64,000 bases of DNA from Rhipidocladum racemiflorum (GCA_036346355.1 CM070578.1:19253577-19317576); one strand, 5' to 3'; shown: positions 46,106-57,774, numbered from the stretch's first letter. Translations and numbers: made by a program. The notes: generated by a model not told the origin, from the sequence alone.

Positions 46106-46552
46106 GGTAATGCCGAATATGAACCATTTAGCATTCTGTTGGTGTGTTTTTGAATTGATATGAAGTGCTGTAGACTTGAGAATTTCTCTCAATAGTTTGA
46201 AAATGTGTGGCTCCTTTGTCTTCATCATATATGCTACATCGTTACCCATGGCTGGAAAGTGGAAACAAATGCTCTGTCCAAAAGAGAAACACATTACCTC
46301 CTTGTTTCAATTTTGTTTGGTGTCCTCACTATGTATAATCTTGAAGCTGCACTTTTGACATATTCTTATTTGAACAAGTATCATTTAAGGGTGCATTGTA
46401 GAATAGTATTAGATAAGTTTATTCATTCTTATGATTACAAACTGTCGAGTACCATATACTGAGGAGAAATCATCAACCGCTGGTCTTTCAGATTTGGAAC
46501 AATAAGATCAAACAAAAGCAATCTTCAGGCAAGCCCAAGAATGGTGGCTGCT
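46106..46552. other. AT-rich stretch after the pseudogene
   Basis: No exon of the P58IPK C-terminus is recognised. A splice-like CTTTCAG lies near 46485 without a recognisable following exon. Confidence 0.35.
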
Positions 46553-46831
46553 GTTTGGTTGCTAACCTGGCTCGGCAGTTGCTAAAGGCAGACTATGTTC
46601 TGCTGCTGTGTTTGTTTCTTTTTGGCCCCTCTGAACTATATCTGTTAAGCCCAGGAGTTGCAAGCTTGAGCCTTGAGCAGCAATATGTTGCTGCAAGTGT
46701 TTGGTTGCTAACCTGGCTCGGCAGTTGCTATAGACAGACTATGTTCTGCTGCTGTGTTTGTTTCTTTTTGTCCCCTCTGAACTATCTGTTAAGCCCAAGA
46801 GTTGCAAGCAACCTGTTGCTGCAAGTGTTTG
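46553..46831. repeat. 146-bp tandem duplication
   Basis: gtttggttgctaacctggctcg begins copies at 46553 and 46699. The second copy has small deletions (for example one 'at' pair) and no coding sense. Confidence 0.88.
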
Positions 46832-47530
46832 TTGCTTTTTTGTATTCTGTTGGTGTTGGATCTCTGTACTTTCTCAGTATCCTCTAAAGAAATTTGGGGT
46901 TGTCTGCTTCCTGAATCGAAAAACCACAAGCAGTTGCTCTAGTCAGCCCATTCAATGCTTCAGTATCTTTTTATTTATATATTTAGTTCAATTAAATCCT
47001 ACACTCTTGGGTATTTATTCAGTGAATTTGATTTATGCAAAACTCATGATTGTGATGCGGAAAATTTGGTCCATCACATTGTTCCTGCAACAGCCCGAAA
47101 AATGTAAAAACAATGTAAAGTGGCTAAGCATGCTTTTTAATGCATTCTTGGATCTTCTACTGGATTTATTTGTTTTAAGATTTATTTGCTACGTTTAAAT
47201 TCCTTTTTCTCCAATTTTGAGCATTCTAAAGAAACTTATAAAAAATTCAAATAACATAACCTAAGAGATAATTTGATAAAATACTATAATATTTTAGATA
47301 AATAAATATGAATTTTTCACAATTTTTGCACTAAATAAAAATGCCTTAAAAATTCAATTACAGTTCAAAAACAGCAAACTTCCAGAAATTTTAATTTAAA
47401 AAATACAACAGCAAAATGAGTGAAACCAAGAAAAATGGAAACCTCATTCGTTGGTCTATCTCCACAAAATTTTCCAGAATTTTCTTTACTGTCTGAGACC
47501 ACTTTTGGATAGCCACAAACTGCCAAGCCG
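46832..47530. other. AT-rich spacer, no gene seen
   Basis: No sustained frame and no repeat ends recognised. Confidence 0.4.
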
Positions 47531-47533
47531 ATT

Positions 47534-48370
47534 TTGGGAATATGGCGCTACTACAGTGTGCACACGGACCGTTCGATGAATTGGCGTTGGTCGCCGTCAC
47601 CACCGTTGCGTCATGTCGCCGTCCCACCCATGCACGAGCTGCTGACCCGCTGGTTGCGACCGAACGCCATCACCCTCCCCTCTCCCCTCCCCTCTCTGCC
47701 CTCAACGCGATCGGCCATGCCGACCGAGGTTCACCAACTTCGCCGCGCCTCGCCAACTCTGCCTCGCCTCGCCTTAAGACAGTCGAAGCATTTCCATACT
47801 CTCCTAGCTCCTCTTTGCCCAGACCCAAGGGTCCTTGCGCCGCCATCTTCCACACCACCGGTGAGCTCCCATAAAGGGGGGCAAAACACAATTAGGTGTA
47901 TTGATGGAGTATTTCTTCGATTCAATAGAGCCATAACACCTTATGCATTCACTGATCTTTTTCCCCTGCTCATTTTCAGCTCCAGCCACACGTAGCGCCG
48001 TCGCCTCAGCCACTATCTTCCTCTGCTCCGGCCGCACGTCGACAAACCGCCTCGACCGCTCCCCACCGCACCAAGGTAGCCAAACGACTCCTCTTGTCCC
48101 CCTCATGCATTTCCCCCACTTGGTCGTGCTCGAGTTGCCCTCTTCTTCGCTCACGGCCACGGCCATCACCGTACGCCGCCCCTCATCGTCGCCATCCCAT
48201 CACACTGCCGTTTAACCGCAACCGACAGGTGCCTTGGAACCGCCTTGGCTCCCAGTGCCCACTGAGCCGCCGGCCAGGCCTCGCCGCCCCTACTTCACCG
48301 CCGGTGACCTTCGAGCCAAGATCCCTTGCCCTGTGCCACTAACACGCGAGTCCACCTCATCAGTCGCTAG

Positions 48371-48371
<1 letters not shown>
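47534..48371. other. GC-rich low-complexity region, open in several frames
   Basis: CpG-rich DNA with overlapping frames on both strands (for example plus 47542-47874, ATG-started, Pro/Ala/Arg/Ser-rich). None shows a domain. The simultaneous open frames argue for composition rather than a gene. It could be a promoter/first-exon region or transposon-captured DNA. Confidence 0.35.

Positions 48372-48400
<29 letters not shown>
48372..48400. repeat. (CT)n microsatellite
   Basis: About fourteen uninterrupted CT units. Confidence 0.95.
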
Positions 48401-48402
<2 letters not shown>

Positions 48403-49145
48403 GCGCACAATATCTCTGGCATGTGGGGCTGCCATGTCAGTCGGCGCGGTGGTTTTCAAATCGCGTGAAATAAGGAAATACGGTTTCCAAGTTAGAAAGT
48501 GTTTTTTTTATTTTCAACCATTTTCAAAAAACCGACAAGATTCAAATGCTCATAACTTTTGCTATGAAACCCCAAATCCATTAAATTCATGTAGAATCTA
48601 AATATGTAAAAATATTTTAGTTTTGGTCATTTGAAACAACCTAGAATACTAAATAAAGAATTAAGAGTATTAGATAGTGATTAGTATAGTAATTAATGTA
48701 CTTTGCTTTTCAAAATTTAAAATTTCGATTAGAACGAATCGAATTAGAATGGGGATTGCCGTCAGACTTGCAGGTGAGGTATGGATCACCGAGATACCAG
48801 ACCCGTCGGGGCCAGGTTGGCATCTCTCGCTAGTTCGGGTTCATCATGTGGTAATTTTAACTTACCTGGGAAGGGTTCCTGGTACCCGTAGCATTTTAGA
48901 GCATACTAGTTACATGCCCGTGCATTGCTACGAAAAACAAAATTGATAACGAAAAATAAAGATTAAAAAATAAAAAAATTATTTCACAATATCAAACATC
49001 TATCTTTAACGCTTCGTTTCTTGCGAAAGCTGGCTAATTAAAGCAACGCTTCGTTTTTTGCGTAGGGCAATTAAGCAGGGCAATTAATGACGTGGGTAGA
49101 ACTCACCACTGCCACCAACTGTTACTTTATAATAGTAGAGATATA
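48401..49145. other. spacer with possible repeat beginning ACTAGTTACATGCCCGTGC
   Basis: Between 48898 and 49145 the phrase actagttacatgcccgtgca...tttataatagtagagata resembles a widespread grass repeat by recollection. Ends and class are not established. Confidence 0.35.
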
Positions 49146-49189
49146 TTTTTTTCCTTGTCACCAAATAGTAAAATGGTAAAAGGGTAGTA

Positions 49190-50500
49190 GTGACTTAGTA
49201 ACTTTGACACTAGAGCCAGCCAGTTCAGCCGGCACAAGATGCAGCCCCCCCTAAAGCAGCACAACTCCCACGACCAGTACATGGCAGCCATGCCTTCGAC
49301 AGCTAGGGCAATGCCCATTTAATCTTCCCACCAGCCAAGGCAGCAGGAGCACACTCCTCAGTTCTTCCCCAAAGCAAACCGAGCAGCAGCCACATCCCTC
49401 ATTTCTTCCCAAGCCGAGAGCCACCATAGCAACACCAAGAACCAGTAAGAGGAGCAAGAAGAAGGTGAACCGCAAAGTAGAAGGAGCACAAACCGAGAGC
49501 AAAGAAAGGAGCAAGAATAAGGTGAACCGCAGCGAGGAGGAGTCTCCTCAAGCAAGGCGACCACCTCATCCTCAGCACCGGCAACCTCTTCCTCCCCGGC
49601 AGCCACACTTTCTTCATCCCCAAACCGATGTCAGGTGCACAACCACAAGTATAGCCTTGCTAGCAGTAGCAGTAGCCCTAATACCGCCTTGTAGCTGTAG
49701 CACTACTTGTAGATTGCTTGTATGGGTAGATCAGGAGGGGGATCTTTAGAGGCCTCAGTAGGAAACCCTAGGGGTTGCTTTGTTCTTGCCTTGCCATCCA
49801 ACCTAGAGCTCCATTGCATTATTGACCATTTGTTGTAAATCAAAAGTATAAGTAAAGTACAAAATATTGCAAAATCATGTAGGATACCCCCCAAAAAGAA
49901 CAGATCAACCACCTCTGTCCTTGCCTGGACAGAAGGGAGAAACCGAATAGAAGTGCTCGGCCATTAGGGCAGAGAAGAGCAACGGAGTCTGCGCCGAGGC
50001 TCGAGGAGCTCGTCCGCTGTGGCTCCGCCCTACGGCGCCTTGCCGCAGTGTCCTCGGAGGCCACCGCACCCGCCGTGTCGTGGGTGGAGACTGGAGAACC
50101 GAAGACGCACACGCATGGTAGGGGGGACTAGAGAGGGGAGGGATCTGGACTTCCGAAGGAGATTGAACTAGAGAGGGATCTGAAGGAGAGACGAGAGAGA
50201 TCTGGAGAAGGGGGAGAAGAATGGGGATCATGTCTCTCTCCGCGTGAGGACTGAGGAGCCAAGGAGGAGAGAGATTGGGCCATCAGGGGGTGGACTGGGA
50301 TTTTTGTGGAAGGCAATGCGACGATCGGTTTTTCGGTGATTTCGGTTTCCGGAACAAAACAACCGAACCAAAACCCGAAAACCAAATAGGCTCTACATAC
50401 TGTTATTAGCTCGAAAACTGAAACTCGAAAACTGGAAAAACCGTAATAATCATTTAATTCGGTCCAGTTTTTCTGGTTTTAGTTTTTTTATGCCCACCCG
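49190..50500. other. GC-rich spacer with short low-complexity frames
   Basis: A 58-bp imperfect tandem repeat (ggagcaagaa(g/t)aaggtgaac) occurs near 49452 and 49510. Frames at 49465-49749 (plus) and 49905-50231 (minus) are short and low in complexity, with no recognised domain. Confidence 0.3.
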
Positions 50501-51960
50501 TAGATAGCCTTAGCTTAGTAAATTCGTTGGGGTTCAACCTTGCATTTTGGTAGGCCGAAGTAGTAAGGGCGAACCAATGTATGGTGTCTCTCGTAGGTGC
50601 TCCATTCGCCGAGGAGTTGGGATTAAAGCATTCTAATACAACGTTCCCGTCGTGGAAGAGTTATAGCTACGCGGGGATGAGACACCTAACGGGCTGGTGC
50701 AAAGTTAGTTCCTAATTAGTCGAATGGTTTCGTCACAATCTAGCAAATCAGGTACCGTAGGTATTGCGAGGTATGGTTGACATGATTGCTAGAATGTGTC
50801 ATGTAGGTAAAGTGTACCCTCTCTGTAGAAATTTAAATCTAATTAATTATCTGGGAATTAATATCAAGTATAGCTTTGTCTTTGTGAAGATTTTGGAAGA
50901 ATGAGATGTACCGGGTTGGTGTATGTTAAAGCCAAGGTTGGCTGTGATTTATTTGACGTTCATGGCAAAGAAGGGTCATGAAATGTTGGAAATATGCTCT
51001 ACATACCGTTATTAGCTTCATATTAAATGCTCATTTCAAAATTTCAATACCATTTGATGAACTACTCTTTTGCAAACAATCTGCCTCGTGCTGAAAATAA
51101 AACTTAGTGTAAAAGCTTATTTCCTTGAACTAACCCTGCATCCAAATTTATTTCCATACACTAAAGTCTTTGCCAGTACATACGTGTACTCACCGTTGCT
51201 TGATTTACAATATTTAGACGAAAGTACAGATGATGCCCTCGATGACTCTTACTTCGCACCGGGGTTCGACAACTACTTGGAAGGATGAACTAGGGCCCTT
51301 CCTAGTCGGTTGCCTCTGGGTTTTGGATGGGCATACCGCTGCCCCTACTTTTGGTTTATGAGTTTATTCCGCTGCAATTTGCTTTTGTGTAATATTTGGT
51401 CAGTCGGTCGTGTACTTGTAATATTAAGTAGTTGTAATAGCACTTTAGTTTACTACTATGTTATGTCAATGCTTGGAAATGTGTGTATGCGTGATGACAC
51501 ATCTCGAATGCAGGATATGTGGGCGCTATGCTTTGATCTTGGGAACTAGCGTTGGCCACATATCCGGGTACCCAGAATTGTCCTCAACCATCTAACGCGT
51601 GGACACGCGCGACCTTCGTTTTTCTTGTCTATTGCAATGCACACCCCTCAGTGAGTGTGGGCGATACCAAGGTTTTGAGGCGGTCGGCGTGCGCTACGCC
51701 CGGAAGGGTTGGCTTCAATCCCGATATGGTTATTCGGAAAAGAATCGGAAATCTCTTGAACGCGTAAGTGTGTACGGTGCGACCGGGTAGCTCATATTTG
51801 TTTGAGTGCGAGCCATCTGGTTAACATTTTGTGCACGAGACTATTAGTGGCAGTGAACATACACTTGAGTGGAGTATAGGTGTCACTTTTAGTCCAATGC
51901 ACGAGAGAGGTTCGATTCATATTTCCGGGTGCCCACAGTTCCAGACTTGCTTTGTGATTT
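50500..51960 (+). mobile_element. LTR-like non-coding sequence, possible gypsy remnant
   Basis: The mix of GC-rich phrases (ctacgcggggatgagacacc, gtcggcgtgcgctacgcccg) and AT-rich phrases resembles long non-coding LTRs, as at 20-23 kb. No pol motif, primer site or TG...CA pair was found. Confidence 0.3.
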
Positions 51961-52056
51961 TCTGGAAGCATTGTTCAAGGTGCAACTTTATTGACACTGC
52001 AGAAATCAGCAGGGTAAATTTCTGTTTTGCTCACATCACCTTGCTGCATACTCTTA

Positions 52057-52719
52057 GCCCCCGTTCGATAGCACTCTAGCTCCTACTCCTCTCTGATTCT
52101 ACACTAGATCCTCCTTATTATGATGCTCTAAAGAATCAGGTGTAGTTTAGAGAAGTGTTCGGCTAGCAGCTATCTCCAGATTTGACCATACCATCAGGTG
52201 GCGCTCATCGGGGCGCTCGAGGCGACGGATGGGGCGAGCGGTTGAGGCGGGGAGTCGACACAGGGAGGCAGTGGTCAAGGCGGCGCAGGCGGGGACAGGT
52301 CGGCGGGCTCAAGGCGGCTCAGGCGGGGTAGATCGGCGGCAGTTGAGGCAGCGCAAGTGGGGATGGGTCGACGGGCTTGAAGCGGCGTGGGCAGGGTAGA
52401 TCGGCGGCTGTGAGGCAGGGAGGCGTTGCTCGAGGAGTCGGGGAGGCAAGGAGGAGGCACTCGAGGAGGCGGGGAGGTGGCGTGGGGAGGCGGCACGATC
52501 GAGGCAGGGAGGCGGGGACACAGGGAAGCGGGGAGACGGGGACGCGGGGGCTGAGATTCTTGCAGGGAGCAAGCTAGAGGCCGCTCCTTGCGCCCAGGCA
52601 AAATGGGAGAATCGCTCCTCCGAGATTCTCAGAGCAGCGCAAGGGAGCCGGACGCGTTCGGTACAGCTCCGGCTCCTTCGGACAAGAATCCGGGAGCCAG
52701 AGCTCTACCGAACAGGCTC
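52057..52719. mobile_element. MITE-like element with GC-rich interior, TSD TTA
   Basis: The left end is GCCCCCGTTCGATAGCACTC and the right end inverts to GAGCCTGTTCGGTAGAGCTC. TTA flanks both sides (52054-52056 and 52720-52722). The interior 52200-52620 is G-rich with gaggcggggaggcgg-type minisatellite, quite unlike the AT-rich ends. The termini resemble those of the element at 23948. Confidence 0.7.
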
Positions 52720-52722
52720 TTA

Positions 52723-53291
52723 GTATTGTTACCATCAATCGATCTTAGGTTTTTGTGGTAACATTTGTAAGTAGTAACTATGCTAGGCAAAGCATCTTAG
52801 GTGCATGGGGGCGTACTGTCAAGTTCTTTGTATCTGAAAGGGACTAGCGAGCAAATGGAAGTACTTATGTAGGTCCATAACCCATACAGTACTACCTCTA
52901 AACATTACTACTACACAGTAACCTGCTCCTGCTCCACCCCCACACAGTAACTCACAATAAAGCCTATCCTTCCCCTCTGCCACTCCACCGTTGGTTCAGC
53001 CTTGCCATTGTGATCTCCACAGCCACCGCCTCCTCCAACTCCAGCTTTGTCTTCTTCCTTCGCTTCATTATGGGACTTCACCCATTGTTGAGAAGTAAGA
53101 GTAGTCTAACTATTTACTTGTAATTTCCAGTGTGTAGGTATTGCGCGAGAAGATAAACATGTGGTGCAGGAATCAAGACATGAAGCGTGGTGATCGTGGA
53201 TCCTGACGAGATGAAATACAGCAGGAAGCTCAGATTCCACTTTGATGGCCAATGTTAATTTGCTTGCAGGATTTTGGTTCTCGGTTCAACT
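52723..53291. other. spacer, no gene seen
   Basis: A CT-rich stretch (52930-53060) looks 5'-UTR-like but no downstream exon is recognised. Confidence 0.35.
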
Positions 53292-53609
53292 TCTGACAAA
53301 CCCTGAGCTTACTCTTGTGGTGTCTGTCTTTATCACTAACCAAGCTGGTTTCTGCAGAAACCCTGGGCCTAACAACAGGCGTCAGTTATTTTTAGAGCCT
53401 TCTAGCTGTACGTCGTGATCTAAGCTGGGCTCTGCACGTCACCTCCAATGTCTGACAAACCCCGAGCTTACTCTTGTGATGCCTGTCTTTATCACTAACC
53501 AAGCTGGCTTCTTCAGAAACCCTGGGCCAAACAACAGGCGTCAGTTATTTTTCGAGCCTTCCAGCTGTAGGTCATAATCTAAGCTGGGCTCTGCATGCCA
53601 CTTCCAATG
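53292..53609. repeat. 159-bp tandem duplication
   Basis: tctgacaaacccygagctta begins copies at 53292 and 53451. The copies differ at about a dozen positions. Confidence 0.9.
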
Positions 53610-55006
53610 TGATTACAACATCTTCAAGTCATTCCTGAATTTATACTCGGGATTTTTTTTTATGATTAGCTGGATGGGAGCAAGCTTTCTTGCCTGTATT
53701 AGCGTTGGAGAGTTTTTTTAAGGTGGTAACGCGTCGTTTTATGGTCTTCAGAGTTCTGCATATATTAATAGGAGCAAAAACTTTGTTTACTCCATTACCA
53801 GAGAGCGAACATGACTACATAAGAAGCACCTGTACTCAAATTACTCATGACTCAATACTTGAATGTACCTACAAATACAATGTGATGTTTGATACAGTAT
53901 CCCGTAGCCCTATCTGGAGCATATGAAATTTTAATTTCAGTCATCCTCGGATGAGGTCACAGTCTGGGTGTGCCATTATCTCCAAACTCCATTCTTCTAT
54001 TCAAGGACCACAACTGTCACCAACACTCCATATTTTTGTACAGTGGAACTCTGTGTTTCAGTTTGGTTATCCACTAGGTGAATCGATTTATAATGTAGAA
54101 CCGATGATTGATGCAGACCGGATATATGATAAGTTTTCTTAGGAGAATTCTTCATACTTGAGTTTCCTTGTTCCAAGCCCTGTTGTTGATTCTCTGCTAC
54201 ATTGAAATTGAGATGGGAATAATAAACAGGCGAAAATAAATCCTCTCATATTCTTAGGACCCGTTTAGAACGTAGAAATAAAAAAGAGGAGTGCTTCTGT
54301 GCTTTTCCTCCTAATATAAGTTGCACATTTTAAAGTAAACGAAGGGACAAATAATCATCATTTACATTTCATTTATGCTTTAATATCTGTGCAATCTTTA
54401 AAAAGGAAAACATAGAAATAAAAAAACATAGCAACGCGAAAAAAGCATAATGGAAAAGGACAATTGAAGGTTGCGCGGCGGCGGCGCCCCGGCGGTGAGC
54501 ATCGGCACGAGTTTACGCTCGGGGCAATTCTTTATAACTAAAAATTAATATCATCTTTTATAACTCACTGATTGCGTTTATGATACGTGGGTCATAATCT
54601 TACATATCAGTGATATATTCGTGGATTTCTCCTAAATCTCAGTGACATATGAGAAATTAATCCTAACGATAATGCAGCGGACGGCTACGACTAGATTAAT
54701 TGAGCGAGAGATGCATAACACTGCATATTTGCTCTGCATTTTTCACGGCCATGCACCACCGTAGCCCACCGACCGCATGCGGCTGCTTCTTCCATCTCCG
54801 CTCGAACATGTTGTGAACTTCCTATTAGGAAGCTAGCAGCAACGTACTCCCTCTGTTTCCATCTGATTGGCACTCTCAAGTCTCAACATACACATAATTA
54901 GACCAATCATACTTTAGATATGAGGTGATTAAAATGCCCTCCGTTAATATTATAAGCACAAATAACGAAGCGGTAAAAGTAGGGAAAAGGTTAAGGTTAG
55001 GACCTG
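53610..55006. other. spacer, with Stowaway-like end at 54847
   Basis: taCTCCCTCTGTTTCCATC at 54845 resembles one terminus of a Stowaway/Mariner MITE, but no matching right end was found. The rest holds no supported gene. Confidence 0.35.
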
Positions 55007-55009
55007 TTT

Positions 55010-55340
55010 GGATCCATTAACAGCTAATAGTTAGCTAGCTACTATTAGCTAGCTAACTATTAGTTGGAAGGTGTTTGGATTTATCAGCTAATATGTTGCT
55101 AATAGATGCTATTTTTCAGAAAATACCCATGCTATTAAATGTTATTCGTGGTAGACGCGGAAGGTATTTTGGTTAAATACCACATATTAACTGCTATTAG
55201 CTGGGTTTGGCTAGCTAATGCGATAACCATTAGCTGGGTGCCCAGCTAATAGTTAGCTAATCTATTAGCTGGAAGTGTTTGGATCCACTCCAGCTAATTT
55301 TTAGCAGCTAACTATTAGCTGCATGGATCTAAGCAGACTT
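55010..55340. mobile_element. Tourist-like MITE built of TTAGCTAATAG repeats, TSD TTA
   Basis: The left end is GGACCTGTTTGGATCCATTA. The right end inverts to AAGTCTGCTTAGATCCATGC, followed on both arms by CAGCTAATAGTTAGCT. TTA flanks it (55007-55009 and 55341-55343). The interior is dense in overlapping ctattagct/agctaatag. Confidence 0.75.
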
Positions 55341-55343
55341 TTA

Positions 55344-56479
55344 GTAGAGGCAATTTAGGAAAGAATGTCTTGGAATCGAGAAGTGCCAAGGAAGAGAATC
55401 GGGACAGTTGAGGGGATTAGGAGGTGAATACGTGATAGAGTCAGTTAGTAGCAATATTAAGTCCTAGTAGAAGTTGGCAAAGTCAAGTCGTCGGGTTCCC
55501 AGCTCTAAAAAAGAATAATTGATGATTTATCCTATATGTGTCATTTGATTATTTATCCTGTGATGTCTCACTGACATATATGTCAGTGAAACACACGAGA
55601 CAAATGCTCAATAATCAATTGCACCGTAAAAAAGATGGCAAATAATCAAATCTTCCCTGCTATTCTCAGCCTTCCTGGTACCCTTGTCCAGCCATTGCGG
55701 CACCAACACGCCGGCGGCGACCTTGCCCTCCGGTGTGGTACCCTGCAGCCTACGCAGCAACTCTGCACACAAGAAGATTTTGCACACAAATCATTCCTGC
55801 CCAGCCCATCTCACCAAATCGAAGCAAACGGTTTGACTCTGCTGAGTACGTCATTCTCAACTACCATGCTTCATCTCTCGGTTTCCGCCTTCTCAGAATG
55901 GCCTGGTTTTCGACTCCCTCATCACACAGGACCATCGTTCCCTCCCGATAAAGCCGCCTCGTTACTTTGAGACGCTGGTGCTGCTTCTGAAATATGACAC
56001 AACAACCAAGTTAGCTCGGAAACGTTTTCTTTCTTTCTTTCCTCCTCCTCCTTCAGTAAATTGCTGTTTGCACCACCTATTTTGACTCCCCTTGCACAAA
56101 CTACAATTTAGACCCTGTTTGTTACGATTTCAGATTCTAGTAGAAACAGAAACGGTTCCATTTTTTTGGTAGAAACGTTTCAGGTAGGATTCTGTGAATC
56201 GGGTGGAACGGGGTTGAGACCGATTCGGCCACAGAGTGGAAAAAGAAGAAACGATCCGAGGAGAATCGTTCCGAGCTTTAGCCCGTTTGGTTGGGTTTCT
56301 TTCAGAATCTAGTCTTTTGAAATCCCAAGATTGATCACAAGGTCATAATAACTTGGCAAAAACACAGTGTGTGAGTTTTCCAATATTTTCAAAATGTCAT
56401 AAAGTGATAAGGCTCTCTGAACAATTGATCTTACTGATACTGTCATACTGATGCCTGCAACTGTCAAGAATTTGAATGA
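55344..56479. other. spacer with a possible exon fragment
   Basis: After a splice-like CCTTCTCAG the plus strand at about 55899-56040 is open and encodes FDSLITQDHRSLPIKPPRYF and a Lys/Thr-rich continuation. The composition looks protein-like but I do not recognise it, and no neighbouring exon is visible. 56110-56310 contains a MITE-like phrase (gaccctgtttgttacgattt) without a clear partner. Confidence 0.3.
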
Positions 56480-56616
56480 TTAAAATGCCAGACCTTGCTG
56501 TTGTGATGCGGGGGGTTGTTGCGTACTCCAAGCAGCAGACGCGGATGCAGCCAAATGTTCTTCAGTTACCTTTACGAGTTCTTCACTGGTGTAAGGCACG
56601 GTTTCGGGCTTGCCAT
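56480..56616 (-). CDS. possible terminal exon of an unidentified gene
   Basis: On the minus strand a splice acceptor (GTGCTTTCAG) is followed by 44 in-frame codons and a TAA. The peptide contains KPETVPYTSEELVKVTEEHL followed by an Ala/Ser/Gln-rich tail ending QQQGLAF. The balanced composition and acceptor-to-stop structure look like a real C-terminal exon. I do not recognise the protein, and the upstream sequence is repeat, so it may be a fragment. The At4g08330-like exon upstream on the same strand belongs, as far as I can judge, to a different family. Confidence 0.4.
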
Positions 56617-56734
56617 CTGAAAGCACAGATGGATAGCATTGAGCCAGTGCCACAGCATCTAAACATCAATGACTTAGTAGGCGTCACTGGTGCAAATCCA
56701 TCTTTTGAGCTGAGCAAGTGGCTGGAAAAAAATG

Positions 56735-57300
56735 GGTCGGATACGGGCGGATATTGTTCTTTCCATATGATAACCCATTTTTTTATTCAAATTTGGAACC
56801 GAATATAGGCTAGCCGGATACGTATATGGATCCGGGTTACTCGGGATACGGATACGGGTCGGATATGTGATGGATTCGGATCGGAAACGGATAAAGATAT
56901 ACAGATAATGCACGCATATATAGAGTAAAATATGTTGAATTAAAACTATACGAGTACATGACTATAGTAACAAATTATACATCAATCAAACTCAATAGAT
57001 GTCGTAGAAAGAATATGTTACTTGAGGATCAATATATCCAACTAATTGTTAATATAAATGGACTGTCATGGAAAAAACATGATGAAAATGGGCTGGGCCT
57101 TGCTGATATCTGAATATCCAATCCGAATAGGAAAAATCTGAATATCCGGATCACGTCTCGTATTTACTGGATATTGGATGCTCCGAATCCGATTCCGAAT
57201 ATGGATTCAACTATTCGAATTCGGTTCCGGATCCGACCGAATAGTCAAACCCAGTTCGAAATCTGATCGCGGATCGGACGCGAGATATCACCCCTACTTG
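56735..57300. repeat. GGATAC/GAATATCC-rich repeat
   Basis: Many short phrases such as gggtcggatacgggcggata, ggatacggatacgggtcgga, aatatccggat and gaatccgattccgaat recur at both ends with an AT-rich centre. This suggests an element with subterminal repeats. Exact ends are not defined. Confidence 0.5.
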
Positions 57301-57774
57301 GGGACACAATCCGGATGCAACACTATTTTCCACCCGGCAACACAACTTGACGCACCTGGACATTGAAACGGAATTGGCAATGCCTGAAAGTCTTCCTAAA
57401 CCTGAGACTAATTCAAACACAACTAGTTTAGATATCTTATTTGAAAGTCTTCCTAAACGGAATTGGCAGGATGGCATGTACGTACCAGTAGGAGCTAGGT
57501 CCGAGCCGCAACTGCATTGCAAGCTGAGATGAGAATATAAATAAGCATGCAGGTGAAAATAATTCAATCCCCTTTTGCTCACATATATCGCGCATCAGTG
57601 ATTCGTGAGCTGCACAGCCGGATGTATCGATAGGAGCAACGAGCTGTCAAGAGCGATAATTCCATACAGCGAGTCAAGAACAAGCCTCGTTTCCTCTCTA
57701 CCGAAGGAAAACAAAGAGCAGAAAGAAAAGAGGAGAAGAGAAGGATTTTCTTGAGATGCTAGCGAGCGACTTAC

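Larger units (their letters stand above)
31764..46106 (+). pseudogene. P58IPK/DNAJC3-like TPR and J-domain co-chaperone pseudogene, non-processed
   Basis: Five exon remnants lie in the order of P58IPK and mostly keep splice sites: A 31764-31871, B 32382-32471, C 32649-32693 plus 33427-33469, D 44519-44608, E 45337-45541. They cover N-terminal TPRs, a middle TPR (AKLLKAQA, SSVISETRLILNE), a later TPR (GEAKLLMED) and the J domain with its HPD motif. Intact P58IPK is an ER-lumen co-chaperone of Hsp70/BiP. This copy is dead: it has in-frame stops in A, C, D and E, frameshifts in E, missing TPR exons, a LINE inside exon C and a MITE at the end of exon E. Two LTR retrotransposons occupy the intron after C. 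Introns are retained, so it arose by DNA duplication or decay in place rather than by retroposition. Identification is from recalled family sequence. Confidence 0.75.

Noticed and set aside
47542..48342. A GC-rich protein-coding gene at 47.5-48.3 kb
   Set aside because: Multiple frames are open at once on both strands and none shows a recognisable domain or splice-consistent extension.
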